A program made the translations under genes and the position numbers. A model generated the notes under the pieces. That model was not told where the DNA came from, searched no databases, and saw nothing but the letters and a program-made list of their open reading frames with translations. A DNA stretch of 64,000 bases from UBA12077 sp963665525. GTDB taxonomy: Bacteria; Bacteroidota; Bacteroidia; Bacteroidales; UBA12077. Below are positions 18,150-27,376 of the stretch, piece by piece (within the stretch, counting starts at the first letter, position 1; each line of letters starts with the position of its first letter). Location: positions 4,092,001 to 4,156,000 of the forward strand of contig OY762280.1 in assembly GCA_963665525.1 (NCBI GenBank), read 5' to 3'.

Positions 18150-19310
18150 ATGAACCTGAACGATTATTTTGATCCGATAGAGTTAAATTCTGAATTTAAG
18201 AAATGTAGCAAGCAAGAAGCCTGTTTGTTTTCTCAGGTGACTATTTATACAAAAGAAAATAAAATTAAAAATATTGAGGAATTTAGCCTTGCTCTTATTG
18301 GAGTTGTTAACGATAATGAGATTAATATTAATGACTCTAAAAAAGGCTTGTTGAAAATACGAGAATACCTCTATCATTTATCTTCTTTCGACAAACAGGT
18401 AAAAATGATTGACCTTGGTAATCTTAAGCAAGGGAAAACTAATAATGATACTCGCATAGGATTAAGAGATGTAATTATTGAGTTAATTACGCTTAATATT
18501 ATACCTATTATAATAGGATCATCAGAAGAAGTGTTGTATCCAAACTATAAGGCCTATCAGAAATTAGATAAAAAGATAAATTTGGTTTCGGTAGATAGTA
18601 GGATAGAAATTAAAGAAAACAGGGAAAGTCAAGATAAATCTGCTTTATGGAAAATATTGATTGAAGATAATAAATCTTTGTTTTTTTATTCAAATATTGG
18701 ATACCAGAGCCATTTTGTTAATTCGAAAATTACAAAGTATCTTTCAGAACAATTACATTTTGCTTATCGATTAGGATATATTCGATCTAATATTAAAGAA
18801 GTTGAGCCTATATTTAGAGATGCAGATATGATAGGATTAAATATTGCATCTGTAAGGCAATCAGAAGCTTTTGGTCAGAAAAACCCTTCACCTAATGGTT
18901 ATTATGGCGAAGAAATTTGCCAATTAGCTCGATATGCCGGTTTTAGTCCTAAATTATCTTCTTTTGGGATTTATGATTATGATTCAAATAATGATGTCAA
19001 TTTCCAAACTGCTCATCTTATTGCACAAATAATATGGTATTATATCGATGGTTCTCTAAATAAGATAAATGAATATCCATTAGAGAATGAAAGCATTTAT
19101 AAGAAATACATTGTAACGCTTAATAATTTTGAGCAAGAGATAATTTTTTATAAAAGTGAGAAAACAGATCGTTGGTGGGTAGAAGTGCCTTCAGAGTATA
19201 AAAAAGCAGAGCGATCATACCTTATTTCTTGTACATATGATGATTATATTGAGGCAGGAAATGGGGATGTTCCAGAAAGGTGGCTCAAGGCATTTCAGAA
19301 ATCAAATTAA
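18150..19310 (+). CDS. Arginase/formimidoylglutamase-fold protein with degenerate metal site
   Basis: A 386-residue protein resembling the ureohydrolase family used for HutG-like annotations in Bacteroidota. The metal-binding motifs are eroded. Where the family has GGDHS this protein has GSSEE (123-127). The DAHxD position reads DSRIE (149-153). The SxDxDxxDP position reads GLNIASVR (229-236). Most Mn2+ ligands are therefore missing, and hydrolase activity is doubtful. It lies between topA and the T9SS operon, probably co-transcribed with topA. A binding or structural role, perhaps linked to secretion, is inference from position alone. Confidence 0.65.
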   Translation: MNLNDYFDPIELNSEFKKCSKQEACLFSQVTIYTKENKIKNIEEFSLALIGVVNDNEININDSKKGLLKIREYLYHLSSFDKQVKMIDLGNLKQGKTNNDTRIGLRDVIIELITLNIIPIIIGSSEEVLYPNYKAYQKLDKKINLVSVDSRIEIKENRESQDKSALWKILIEDNKSLFFYSNIGYQSHFVNSKITKYLSEQLHFAYRLGYIRSNIKEVEPIFRDADMIGLNIASVRQSEAFGQKNPSPNGYYGEEICQLARYAGFSPKLSSFGIYDYDSNNDVNFQTAHLIAQIIWYYIDGSLNKINEYPLENESIYKKYIVTLNNFEQEIIFYKSEKTDRWWVEVPSEYKKAERSYLISCTYDDYIEAGNGDVPERWLKAFQKSN

Positions 19311-19318
19311 GCTACCAA

Positions 19319-19343
19319 TATTTTTTTATTAATAAAAAAAATA
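19319..19343 (+). terminator. AT-only hairpin after the arginase-fold gene
   Basis: TATTTTTTTATT followed directly by AATAAAAAAAATA, forming an AT-only stem. It is weak thermodynamically and has no T-run after it, so it is only a possible transcription end. Confidence 0.2.
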
Positions 19344-19397
19344 ATCCAAAGTAACTTTATTATTTTTCAGCAGTATAAAAGATGTATCTTTACATGG

Positions 19398-19421
19398 TTA
19401 TGAACATATAAATGTTCATAA
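19398..19421. promoter_or_regulatory. 24-bp dyad upstream of the T9SS operon (candidate operator)
   Basis: Perfect 10-bp arms, TTATGAACAT (19398-19407) and ATGTTCATAA (19412-19421), around a 4-base spacer ATAA. Its centre is about 44 bases upstream of the start of the porP -7 box, a position typical for an activator site. It is not followed by a T-run, so it is unlikely to be a terminator. The binding factor is unknown. Confidence 0.5.
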
Positions 19422-19452
19422 ATTTGTTTAGAAATTTTATTTTTGTTTATTT

Positions 19453-19460
19453 TACTTTTG
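19453..19460 (+). promoter_or_regulatory. -7 element (TACTTTTG) for the porP-gldKLMN operon
   Basis: Exact TAnnTTTG, 37 bases before the porP ATG at 19498. No good -33 TTTG is at the preferred spacing (the nearest, 19423-19426, is 26 bases away), consistent with a promoter that may need an activator. Confidence 0.55.
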
Positions 19461-19497
19461 GTAATCTATAGTATAATTGAGGAATACGCTATATAAT

Positions 19498-20454
19498 ATG
19501 AAAAAACAATTTTTATTTTTTGCCTTCTTTTTAATGGTATTTAAACTGTTAAATGCGCAACAAGATCCTCAATTTACTCAAAGTATGTTTACTCCATTAC
19601 TCGTTAATCCGGGTTATGCAGGAAGTGAAGATAAAATCTGTGCTTATGCCTTACAAAGAATGCAGTGGACAAATTTTGATGGGGCCCCATCAACAACTGT
19701 TTTTAATGTGGATGCAGCTATAAAAAATAGATTAGGACTTGGTTTGTCTTTAGAAAACGATGAGTTAGGATTTGATAAAGATTTTAGAGTAAACCTATCT
19801 ATTGCATATAAGCAGCCTATCGGAAATGGCAAGTTAGGTATTGGTATAAAATGGGGCGTTGCCAGTTCTTCGATTGATTTAGATGGTGGAAATTGGATCA
19901 CTCCAGATATTGATGCCAATGATGATCCGGCAATACCAATTGATGGAAGTAATGAAATGAATTTTATGGATTTTGGATTTGGATTATATTATAAATCACA
20001 AGATCTATACTTAGGTGTTTCGTCAACACATTTATTAGAATCTGAATTTGAGTTCAATAGCAATGAGGACGGGACAACGACAACAACTACAGCATTAAAA
20101 AGACACTATTATATTATGGCAGGGTATAACCTTCCGTTCGCAAATCCGTTAATAGAATTTAAACCAGGAGTGTTGGTTCAATCAGATGGAACAAATTCCC
20201 AGTTAGCAATTAATGCCTTAATTGCATACAATAAAAAGATATGGGGTGGCGTTTCTTTAAGAACGGATAATGCAATTTCTGGTATTTTAGGTGTTGAACT
20301 ATTTAAATGGGTTAAAGTTAGTTATTCGTATGATTTTGTTGTTTCTGATTTGATGGAATATAATGATGGATCACACGAAATTATGATGGGATTCTGTTTA
20401 GATGTTAAGAAAGATAAAACACCAGAAAAGTATAAGAGTATAAGATTTTTATAG
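19498..20454 (+). CDS. porP: PorP/SprF family type IX secretion outer-membrane protein
   Basis: A 318-residue beta-barrel protein with signal peptide (cleavage likely after LLNAQ) and the family opening QDPQFTQSMFTPLLVNPGYAGS. The rest alternates short beta strands. PorP/SprF proteins are outer-membrane partners of the T9SS; in Flavobacterium, SprF-type proteins assist export of adhesins with type B C-terminal domains. A longer frame opens with TTG at 19477, but ATG at 19498 gives a clean signal peptide and sits properly after the -7 box. First gene of the T9SS operon. Confidence 0.9.
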   Translation: MKKQFLFFAFFLMVFKLLNAQQDPQFTQSMFTPLLVNPGYAGSEDKICAYALQRMQWTNFDGAPSTTVFNVDAAIKNRLGLGLSLENDELGFDKDFRVNLSIAYKQPIGNGKLGIGIKWGVASSSIDLDGGNWITPDIDANDDPAIPIDGSNEMNFMDFGFGLYYKSQDLYLGVSSTHLLESEFEFNSNEDGTTTTTTALKRHYYIMAGYNLPFANPLIEFKPGVLVQSDGTNSQLAINALIAYNKKIWGGVSLRTDNAISGILGVELFKWVKVSYSYDFVVSDLMEYNDGSHEIMMGFCLDVKKDKTPEKYKSIRFL

Positions 20455-20515
20455 AAAATTATAATACGAAATTGAAGAATTATTGTTATTTTGCAAAATA
20501 AATATTTAGAATATC

Positions 20516-21844
20516 ATGAAAAAATTACTTGTTGTTAGTATACTATTGGCAATATCTTTTAGCTGTAGTAAGTATAATGCAGGAGAGTTAACAGGAGTTC
20601 AAGGTAGAAAAGGGTGGTTTGAATCAACACCATATGGGATGGTTTTTGTTCCAATGGGTAGTTTCAATATGGGACCTAGTGATCAGGATGTTGCTTGGGC
20701 AATGACAGCTTATCAAAGAACTGTTTCTGTTGACGCTTTCTGGATGGATGAAACAGAAATAACTAATAACGAGTATCGTCAGTTTGTATTTTGGGTACGA
20801 GATTCTATCATGAGAAGAAAATTGGGAGAACAAATCGAAGATTTTCTTATTGCTGAGGACGAGTTTGGAAATCCTATAGAACCACCTATTATCAATTGGG
20901 AAACAGAAATTGATTTGATGGACGAAGAACAAGCTGAAATTTTAGATGAACTTTACTTGGCAGAACATGAAAGATTTTATCGTCGAAAAGAGATTGATAC
21001 TCGAAAATTAATGTATGAATATTATCGTGTTGATATGAAGCAAGCAGCTAAAAAATCTAACCGATATAATTTTGATACAAAAGAATATACAGGTTCTGCA
21101 ATTAACTCTCAAGGAGAGAGAATGGATGTGGAAGATCGATCTGCATTTGTGTTAAGAGATGTTATTAATGTGTATCCAGATACACTGTGCTGGATTAGCG
21201 ATTTTACATATTCATTTAATGAGCCATATACAAATATGTATTTTTGGCACCCTTCTTATGATAACTACCCTGTTGTTGGTGTTACATGGAAGCAAGCAAG
21301 AGCATTTACAGTATGGAGAACTCAATATTTAAATAACGAGTTAATTAGAAATGGGGAAGGCTTTGTTCAGGACTATAGATTGCCAAGTGAGTCAGAATGG
21401 GAATATGCAGCACGTGGTAATCTTGATCTTTCAATGTATCCTTGGGGTGGTATGTATACAAGAAATAAACTAGGGTGCTTTTTAGCAAACTTTAAACCTT
21501 TAAGAGGAAACTACATTGATGACGGAGGAATGATACCTGTTATGGTTGGTAGCTATTCTCCAAACGAATATGGTTTATTTGATATGGCAGGGAATGTTTC
21601 TGAATGGACAGCTAATGCCTTTGATGAATCAGCTTATAGCTTTATGCATGATATGAACCCTGATTATCAATATGAGGCTTTGCCAGATGATCCTCAATCA
21701 ATGAAAAGAAAAGTTATTAGAGGTGGATCGTGGAAGGATATTGGATATTTTCTGCAAAATGGAACTAGAGCATACGAATTTCAGGATTCTTCTAAATCTT
21801 ATTTAGGCTTCAGGTGTGTGAGATCATATTTAGGAGTTAACTAA
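20516..21844 (+). CDS. gldK: Type IX secretion ring lipoprotein GldK/PorK
   Basis: A 442-residue lipoprotein with signal and lipobox ending ISFSC and a formylglycine-generating-enzyme (FGE/SUMF1) fold. Signatures include GMVFVPMGSFNMGPSD, DETEITNNEYRQFVFW, WEYAARG, FDMAGNVSEWTANAF, VIRGGSW and LGFRCVRS. GldK/PorK forms the periplasmic ring with GldN/PorN under the outer membrane. Long inserts between the FGE motifs are normal for GldK. Located 61 bases after porP, with a 7/8 -7-like TTATTTTG at 20486-20493 that could give extra expression. Confidence 0.96.
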   Translation: MKKLLVVSILLAISFSCSKYNAGELTGVQGRKGWFESTPYGMVFVPMGSFNMGPSDQDVAWAMTAYQRTVSVDAFWMDETEITNNEYRQFVFWVRDSIMRRKLGEQIEDFLIAEDEFGNPIEPPIINWETEIDLMDEEQAEILDELYLAEHERFYRRKEIDTRKLMYEYYRVDMKQAAKKSNRYNFDTKEYTGSAINSQGERMDVEDRSAFVLRDVINVYPDTLCWISDFTYSFNEPYTNMYFWHPSYDNYPVVGVTWKQARAFTVWRTQYLNNELIRNGEGFVQDYRLPSESEWEYAARGNLDLSMYPWGGMYTRNKLGCFLANFKPLRGNYIDDGGMIPVMVGSYSPNEYGLFDMAGNVSEWTANAFDESAYSFMHDMNPDYQYEALPDDPQSMKRKVIRGGSWKDIGYFLQNGTRAYEFQDSSKSYLGFRCVRSYLGVN

Positions 21845-21880
21845 GGGATATAAATAATTGAAACTTAAAAATTTTGTGTT

Positions 21881-22849
21881 ATGATTAACATGCAAGAATT
21901 AGTTCAAAGTTCAGGATGGAAGAACTTTATGGCGAAATTATATGGTTGGGGAGCTGCCCTGGTTATACTTGGAGCCTTGTTTAAAATTAACCACTGGCCT
22001 ATGGCTACTTTGATGTTAATTGTAGGTATGGGAACAGAAGTTATCATATTCTTTTTCTCAGCATTTGAACCGATGCATGAAGAAGTTGACTGGACATTAG
22101 TTTATCCAGAACTTGCAGGAATTAGTGAAGATGAAGAATTTGCTCCTGTAGAAAAAGAACATAAGAAAGAAAGTAGAGGAGGAGGATTCGGAAAGTTAGA
22201 TGAAATGCTTGAAAATGCAGATATTAAACCTGAATTATTCGAACAATTGGGTAAAGGCTTAAAAAATCTAAATCAAACAACACAAAATATAATGAATGTT
22301 GCAGATGCAGCTCAAGCAACCAATCAGTTTGTTGATAATATTCAAGCAGCATCAGAATCGGTATCTACTATGACAGAATCTTATGCACAATCTGCTGATC
22401 AATTAGGTTCTTCTGTAAATAACTTAGTGGATTCATATAAAAAATCATCAGATATAATTGATCAAACCAGTAGTAGTGTAGCTGAACAATTTACGCAGGC
22501 TAGCGAAGGATTTCTTACTAATTATAAAAATGTAGAGGAAAAAATTCAAGAAAATATTGAAATGATTTCAAATGGGAATCAGTCTTATAATGAAAAATTA
22601 GAATCTTTAAATAAAAATTTGTCTGCATTAAATTCTGTGTACGAATTACAAATGCAAAACACAAATGAACATTTAAACACTTCTAAAAGCTTATTTAATG
22701 AACTAGATGGTATCATGCAGAATCTAAAAGGCTCTGTTGATGAAACCAACGTTTATAGAGAGGAAATAGCAAAACTTAATAATAACCTGGCAGCATTGAA
22801 TAATGTTTATGGCAATATGCTGACAGCAATGAATATTAATAACAAGTAA
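21881..22849 (+). CDS. gldL: Type IX secretion motor protein GldL/PorL
   Basis: A 322-residue inner-membrane protein. The N-terminus reads KNFMAKLYGWGAALVILGAL, with two membrane helices at about residues 20-38 and 42-62 and a conserved acidic residue in the second (GMGTEVIIFFF). A long cytoplasmic coiled-coil follows from about residue 110. GldL forms the proton-driven pentameric stator around the GldM shaft. Length is somewhat longer than some homologs because of the coiled-coil. Initiation at Met1 or Met4 (MQELVQSSGWK) is equally plausible. Confidence 0.95.
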   Translation: MINMQELVQSSGWKNFMAKLYGWGAALVILGALFKINHWPMATLMLIVGMGTEVIIFFFSAFEPMHEEVDWTLVYPELAGISEDEEFAPVEKEHKKESRGGGFGKLDEMLENADIKPELFEQLGKGLKNLNQTTQNIMNVADAAQATNQFVDNIQAASESVSTMTESYAQSADQLGSSVNNLVDSYKKSSDIIDQTSSSVAEQFTQASEGFLTNYKNVEEKIQENIEMISNGNQSYNEKLESLNKNLSALNSVYELQMQNTNEHLNTSKSLFNELDGIMQNLKGSVDETNVYREEIAKLNNNLAALNNVYGNMLTAMNINNK

Positions 22850-22861
22850 TTTGTTAACAAT

Positions 22862-24496
22862 ATGGGTCACGGAAAAGAAACACCCAGGCAGAAAATGATC
22901 GGTATGATGTATTTAGTGTTAACGGCTATGTTAGCATTAAATGTGTCGGCAGAAGTACTTGATGCTTTTGCTGCAGTGGATGAAGGATTAGTGAAGACTA
23001 CCGAAATATATTCTGAAAAGAACCTTGAAATTTACAAGGAGTTTGAACAACAGTTTGCACAAAATGAACAAAAAGTTGGTCCATGGAAAGTCAAAGCTGA
23101 TGATGTAAAGAAAAAATCGGATGAACTAATTCAGTATATTCAAGATATTAAAATAGAGATTATCACAAAAAATGGACAGGGGGATATAGAAGATGGAGTG
23201 ATAACAGAGGAAGGGAAAATTATTGGTGAACATGTTGCTGGTAAAGATAAACCGGATGTAGCTAGTAATGTGTTAATAGGTGAAATGGATGGAAAAGCTT
23301 TTGAATTAAAAGAAAAAATTGAGCAATATAGAACGGAATTACTTTCTTTAGTGGATGAAGAGGACGAAAGCGTGATTCATTCAATCGAAACTAATTTAGA
23401 TACAGCTGATCCTCCAAAAACTGAGGATGGAGAAAAAAAATCTTGGGAGGTAAAGAATTTTGCGCATATGCCTTTGGCTGCTGTTTTTCCATTATTAACA
23501 AAAATACAATTAGATATTAGAAATTCCGAGGCTGAAATTGTACAATACCTATTTAGTCAGATTTCTGCAGGTTCAATACCTTTTAATAAGTTAGAGGCTA
23601 CTGTTATTCCTAATACTAATTATGTGCTTCAGGGAAATGAATATAAAGCAGATGTTTTTATCGCAGCTTTCGATACAACGGCAGCTCCAATTGTATTAAT
23701 AGGACAATATGATTCTACATATAATGAGGAAAGCGGGATTTATGATTATACTATGAGGCGTGGTTATGACTCTTTAGAAGTGGTGAATGGACGAGGTAAG
23801 TTTACAAGAATGGGATCAAGTGTAGGTCCTCAATCTTGGGGAGGAATTATAAAACTAATGGATCCTGATGGAAACTTTATAACAAAGACATTTAGACAAA
23901 AATATCAGGTTGCAAAACCTAATTTGGTGGTATCACCTACAAAGATGAACGTATTTTATGTGGGTGTAGATAATCCAGTAAGTATATCCATAGCAGGGGT
24001 TCCTGGAGATAAAGTATTTCCTTCTATAACCAATGCAACAATTAGAAAACAACGTGATGGTGAATATATTGTTAATCCTAAACGACCCGGAAATAGTTTA
24101 ATATCTGTTATAGCAGATATTGATGGAACTAGAAAAAATATGGGTGTTGCTCCATTTAGAGTAAAAGGATTACCGGATCCAACAGTTCAGGTTGCTGGAA
24201 AAAAGGGTGGAAAAATAGAGAAAAATGTATTGGCAGCACAAGCAGGAGTTTTTGCAGTAATGGAAAATTTTGATTTTGATTTAGAATTTAAAATTATTGA
24301 GTTTACTGTTTCGACAACAGATAGAGGTGGTTATACTCAAGATGCTAAGACCAAAGGAAATCTGTTTACAAAACAGCAGATGGATTTAATAAAAAATGCA
24401 AGAAGATCACAAAGATTAAATATTGAGGATGTTAAAGCTATCGGTCCTGATGGAAGCGTTAGGAACTTAGCTCCTATTGTATTTGAAATAATTTAA
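22862..24496 (+). CDS. gldM: Type IX secretion motor shaft protein GldM/PorM
   Basis: A 544-residue protein starting GKETPRQKMIGMMYLVLTAM, with a single N-terminal membrane helix followed by a large periplasmic part of several elongated domains. GldM dimers form the shaft that couples GldL's proton-driven rotation to the GldK/GldN ring. Length and the conserved N-terminus match the family. It lies 12 bases after gldL and 11 before gldN. Confidence 0.96.
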   Translation: MGHGKETPRQKMIGMMYLVLTAMLALNVSAEVLDAFAAVDEGLVKTTEIYSEKNLEIYKEFEQQFAQNEQKVGPWKVKADDVKKKSDELIQYIQDIKIEIITKNGQGDIEDGVITEEGKIIGEHVAGKDKPDVASNVLIGEMDGKAFELKEKIEQYRTELLSLVDEEDESVIHSIETNLDTADPPKTEDGEKKSWEVKNFAHMPLAAVFPLLTKIQLDIRNSEAEIVQYLFSQISAGSIPFNKLEATVIPNTNYVLQGNEYKADVFIAAFDTTAAPIVLIGQYDSTYNEESGIYDYTMRRGYDSLEVVNGRGKFTRMGSSVGPQSWGGIIKLMDPDGNFITKTFRQKYQVAKPNLVVSPTKMNVFYVGVDNPVSISIAGVPGDKVFPSITNATIRKQRDGEYIVNPKRPGNSLISVIADIDGTRKNMGVAPFRVKGLPDPTVQVAGKKGGKIEKNVLAAQAGVFAVMENFDFDLEFKIIEFTVSTTDRGGYTQDAKTKGNLFTKQQMDLIKNARRSQRLNIEDVKAIGPDGSVRNLAPIVFEII

Positions 24497-24507
24497 AATT
24501 TAAAAAT

Positions 24508-25356
24508 ATGGCTATGAAGAAGATTTTTGTTGTTTTCCTAGTTCTGGGGTTATTGAGTACATTATTTAATGAACAACAAAGTTATGCCCAAAATGTAAAT
24601 GACGGAGTGTATCTTAAGGAAAATATTCCTGGAAAGAGACCCGTTCCATATCCAGAATTAAGAGAGGCTGATATATTATGGACAAAAAAGATATGGCAGA
24701 TTATTGATTGTAGAGAAAAAATAAACCATCCATTTTATTATCCGTTGGTAGATATGGATGATCGAAAGAGTTTAATTAGTTTGTTGATATATGGTATTAA
24801 CAATGAAGGCTTAACTGCTTATAAAGATTATGAGTTTAAAGAGTTGTTAACAAGAGATGAAGTTTATGAACTTTTTGATGCTTTACCTGATACGCAGTTC
24901 GTTCCGGATCCAAATACCGGAGAATTAGTCCAAAAAGTGATTGAAGGAGAGATTAAATACAATGAAGTGTTTCAATACGAAATTAAAGAGCAATGGTATT
25001 TTGATAAGCAGCATTCAACTATGAAAGTTAGAATATTAGGAATATGCCCTATTCGTAAATATATGGAACCAGAAACAGGACAGGTTAGAAAGAAGAAAAC
25101 ATTCTGGATATATTTCCCGGAAGCACGACCATTATTTGCAGCACAAGAAGTATTTAACAGACGTAATGATGCACAAAGAATTAGTTTCGATGATATTTTC
25201 TGGCAAAGAAGATTTAATAGCTTTATTGTAAGAGAAACTAACGTTTATGATAACAGAGAGGTCTTAGCCTATATGCATGGATTAAATGTTCTTCAGGAAG
25301 CAGAAAAGATTAAGCAGGAGATATTTGAAATGGAACACGACTTATGGGAATTCTAA
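24508..25356 (+). CDS. gldN: Type IX secretion ring protein GldN/PorN
   Basis: A 282-residue periplasmic protein with a signal peptide (cleavage near SYAQ) and family segments RPVPYPELREADILWTKK, REKINHPFYYPL, DIFWQRRFNSFIVRETNVYDNR. GldN/PorN binds GldK/PorK to build the periplasmic ring of the T9SS. Met1 or Met3 could be the start (MAMKKIF). Last gene of the operon, followed by a strong hairpin terminator. Confidence 0.95.
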   Translation: MAMKKIFVVFLVLGLLSTLFNEQQSYAQNVNDGVYLKENIPGKRPVPYPELREADILWTKKIWQIIDCREKINHPFYYPLVDMDDRKSLISLLIYGINNEGLTAYKDYEFKELLTRDEVYELFDALPDTQFVPDPNTGELVQKVIEGEIKYNEVFQYEIKEQWYFDKQHSTMKVRILGICPIRKYMEPETGQVRKKKTFWIYFPEARPLFAAQEVFNRRNDAQRISFDDIFWQRRFNSFIVRETNVYDNREVLAYMHGLNVLQEAEKIKQEIFEMEHDLWEF

Positions 25357-25377
25357 GATAAGCAAAAATAAAAATAG

Positions 25378-25407
25378 AAAGAGCCGTTTATATCGGCTCT
25401 TTTTTTA
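25378..25407. terminator. Terminator of the T9SS operon (also usable for manC)
   Basis: Stem AAAGAGCCG (25378-25386) pairs with CGGCTCTTT (25394-25402) around a 7-base loop, followed by a T-run on the plus strand. On the minus strand the same stem is followed by T-rich sequence, so it can also end the convergent guanylyltransferase transcript. Confidence 0.85.
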
Positions 25408-26493
25408 TAAGAATTTATCTCCCAACTTTAATTTAACATCGTTTACATATTGTTTAATTTCTTGTTCGTCTTCTTTTTTGCATATTAGTAATATATTGTC
25501 TGACTCAACTACAATTAAATCTTTAAGTCCTTGGAGTACAACAAGTTTATCTTTTGGCATATTCACAATACAATTTTTAAGATCATAAGAGAATACATGA
25601 TCACCAAGAATAGCATTGTTTTTATCATCTTTTGTACTATTTTCATGCAAAGACCCCCATGTTCCTAAATCAGCCCATCCAAAATTACTACAGTAAACAA
25701 AAACATTATCAGCTTTTTCCATCACACCATAATCAATAGATATGTTTTTGCACTCAAAATACGTTTCAGTAATAAATTCTGATTCTTTGGTAGTATTATA
25801 AATTTCAGTTCCTTCTTGAAATAGACTATCTACTTCTGGTAAGTGCATCTGAAACGCTTTCATAATAGATTTTAATGACCATATAAATATTCCTGCATTC
25901 CAGAAAAATTCTCCACTCTCAAAAAAAACTTTTGCTAGGTCTTTATTTGGTTTTTCTGTAAAGGTTTTAACCTTAAAAATATCTTTATTTTTAGCTACAT
26001 TCTTATTGCCATTAACTTGAATATAACCATAGCCGGTTTCGGGTCTGCTTGGTTTAATACCTAACGTTAATAGAGCATCTTTTTCTGAAACAAAATCTAA
26101 ACCTTCCTTAATCACTTTAAGGAATTCATTTTCTTTTAATATTAGGTGGTCTGAAGGAGCCGTAACTATATTAGCATTCGGATTTTTTTGAAGAATTTTA
26201 TAGTTGGCATATGCAATACATGGAGCTGTATTTCTGCGAACCGGCTCTAAAAGAACTTGTTCTGTATCCAATTCAGGAAGTTGTTCTAATATTGTTTCTT
26301 TATATATTTCACTGGTAACAATGTAGATATTTTCAGTTGGACAAATGGATATAAATCGGTCAAATGTCATTTGAAGTAATGTTCTTCCTGTTCCTAAAAT
26401 ATCAAGAAACTGTTTTGGTTTATTGGTTCTACTTAATGGCCAGAATCTACTTCCAACTCCCCCAGCCATGATCACACAATAATTATTTTCCAT
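25405..26493 (-). CDS. manC: Mannose-1-phosphate guanylyltransferase
   Basis: A 362-residue nucleotidyltransferase that makes GDP-mannose from mannose-1-phosphate and GTP for glycans and GDP-fucose. The N-terminal pyrophosphorylase signature AGGVGSRFWPLSRTNKPKQF is intact, and TFTEKPNKDLA, FFWNAGIFIW and YGVMEKADNV are family-typical. There is no C-terminal phosphomannose-isomerase cupin, so it is the monofunctional form. Its stop overlaps the terminator of the T9SS operon. Confidence 0.93.
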   Translation of the reverse strand: MENNYCVIMAGGVGSRFWPLSRTNKPKQFLDILGTGRTLLQMTFDRFISICPTENIYIVTSEIYKETILEQLPELDTEQVLLEPVRRNTAPCIAYANYKILQKNPNANIVTAPSDHLILKENEFLKVIKEGLDFVSEKDALLTLGIKPSRPETGYGYIQVNGNKNVAKNKDIFKVKTFTEKPNKDLAKVFFESGEFFWNAGIFIWSLKSIMKAFQMHLPEVDSLFQEGTEIYNTTKESEFITETYFECKNISIDYGVMEKADNVFVYCSNFGWADLGTWGSLHENSTKDDKNNAILGDHVFSYDLKNCIVNMPKDKLVVLQGLKDLIVVESDNILLICKKEDEQEIKQYVNDVKLKLGDKFL

Positions 26494-26608
26494 TATATTA
26501 ATTTTAAATAAATAATATACTAATTTACAAAATGCAAAGTGAATAAAAAGGAATCAGAATAAAAAATATTAATGAATATTCCTCAACAACAAAGCTTTTA
26601 TTATTTAG

Positions 26609-26616
26609 TATATTTG
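26609..26616 (+). promoter_or_regulatory. -7 element (TATATTTG) for the mlaE-mlaF pair
   Basis: Exact TAnnTTTG ending 19 bases before the ATG at 26636. Confidence 0.5.
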
Positions 26617-26635
26617 TATCTTAAATTATATCGTT

Positions 26636-27376
26636 ATGCAGCTTTTTTCTCATATAGGAAAATATTTTTTGTTTCTGGGGAAGGTGTTTTCTAAGCCCGA
26701 AAAATTCAAAATTTATTATCGGGAGACCATCAAGGAAATTGATAAGTTAGGATTAAACTCAATTGGTATTGTAGCGATTATCTCTGTGTTTATGGGTGCT
26801 GTTATTACAATACAAACGGCTTATAATACTGAAAATCCTATTTACCCAAAATATTTAATTGGATTAACTGCAAGAGATACATTACTGCTTGAGTTTTCAT
26901 CTACGATTGTTGCCTTAATATTGGCTGGTAAAATCGGATCAAATATTGCCTCTGAAATTGGAACTATGCGTGTTACTGAACAAATTGATGCATTAGAAAT
27001 AATGGGAGTTAATTCAGCAAGCTATTTGGTTTTACCTAAGATTGTAGCATCTGTCTTTTTTACTCCTTTTTTAACTTTAATGAGCATGATTATTGGAATT
27101 TTTGGGGGATGGATTGCAGGTGTTTCAACAGGTGTTATGACTACCCAAGATTATGTCTATGGGATTCAATATGCATTTATTCCTTATTATGTTGTTTATG
27201 CTTTAATTAAAATTGCAATTTTCGCCTTTTTAATTACCACTATTTCTGCTTACCATGGATATTTTTCATATGGAGGATCATTAGAAGTTGGAAAATCTAG
27301 TACCAAAGCGGTGGTTCATAGCAGTATTTTTATTTTATTATTTAATGTAATTCTTACGCAATTATTACTTTCATGA
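26636..27376 (+). CDS. mlaE: MlaE-family lipid ABC transporter permease
   Basis: A 246-residue membrane protein with about five hydrophobic segments and the MlaE/YrbE signature AGKIGSNIASEIGTMRVTEQ and IDALEIMGVNSASYLVLPK. MlaE permeases work with an MlaF ATPase and an MCE-domain MlaD protein to move phospholipids between inner and outer membranes. The ATPase overlaps its end by 4 bases (ATGA), showing coupling. No MCE-domain gene is adjacent. Confidence 0.92.
   Translation: MQLFSHIGKYFLFLGKVFSKPEKFKIYYRETIKEIDKLGLNSIGIVAIISVFMGAVITIQTAYNTENPIYPKYLIGLTARDTLLLEFSSTIVALILAGKIGSNIASEIGTMRVTEQIDALEIMGVNSASYLVLPKIVASVFFTPFLTLMSMIIGIFGGWIAGVSTGVMTTQDYVYGIQYAFIPYYVVYALIKIAIFAFLITTISAYHGYFSYGGSLEVGKSSTKAVVHSSIFILLFNVILTQLLLS

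Noticed and set aside
19402..19417. GAAC...GTTC inside the T9SS dyad read as a LexA/SOS box
   Set aside because: Gram-positive SOS boxes have a 4-base spacer between GAAC and GTTC; here it is 8, and the adjacent genes are not DNA-repair genes.
25286..25588. 100-residue plus-strand frame spanning the gldN end and manC
   Set aside because: Runs through the T9SS terminator hairpin and antisense to manC; no recognisable domain.
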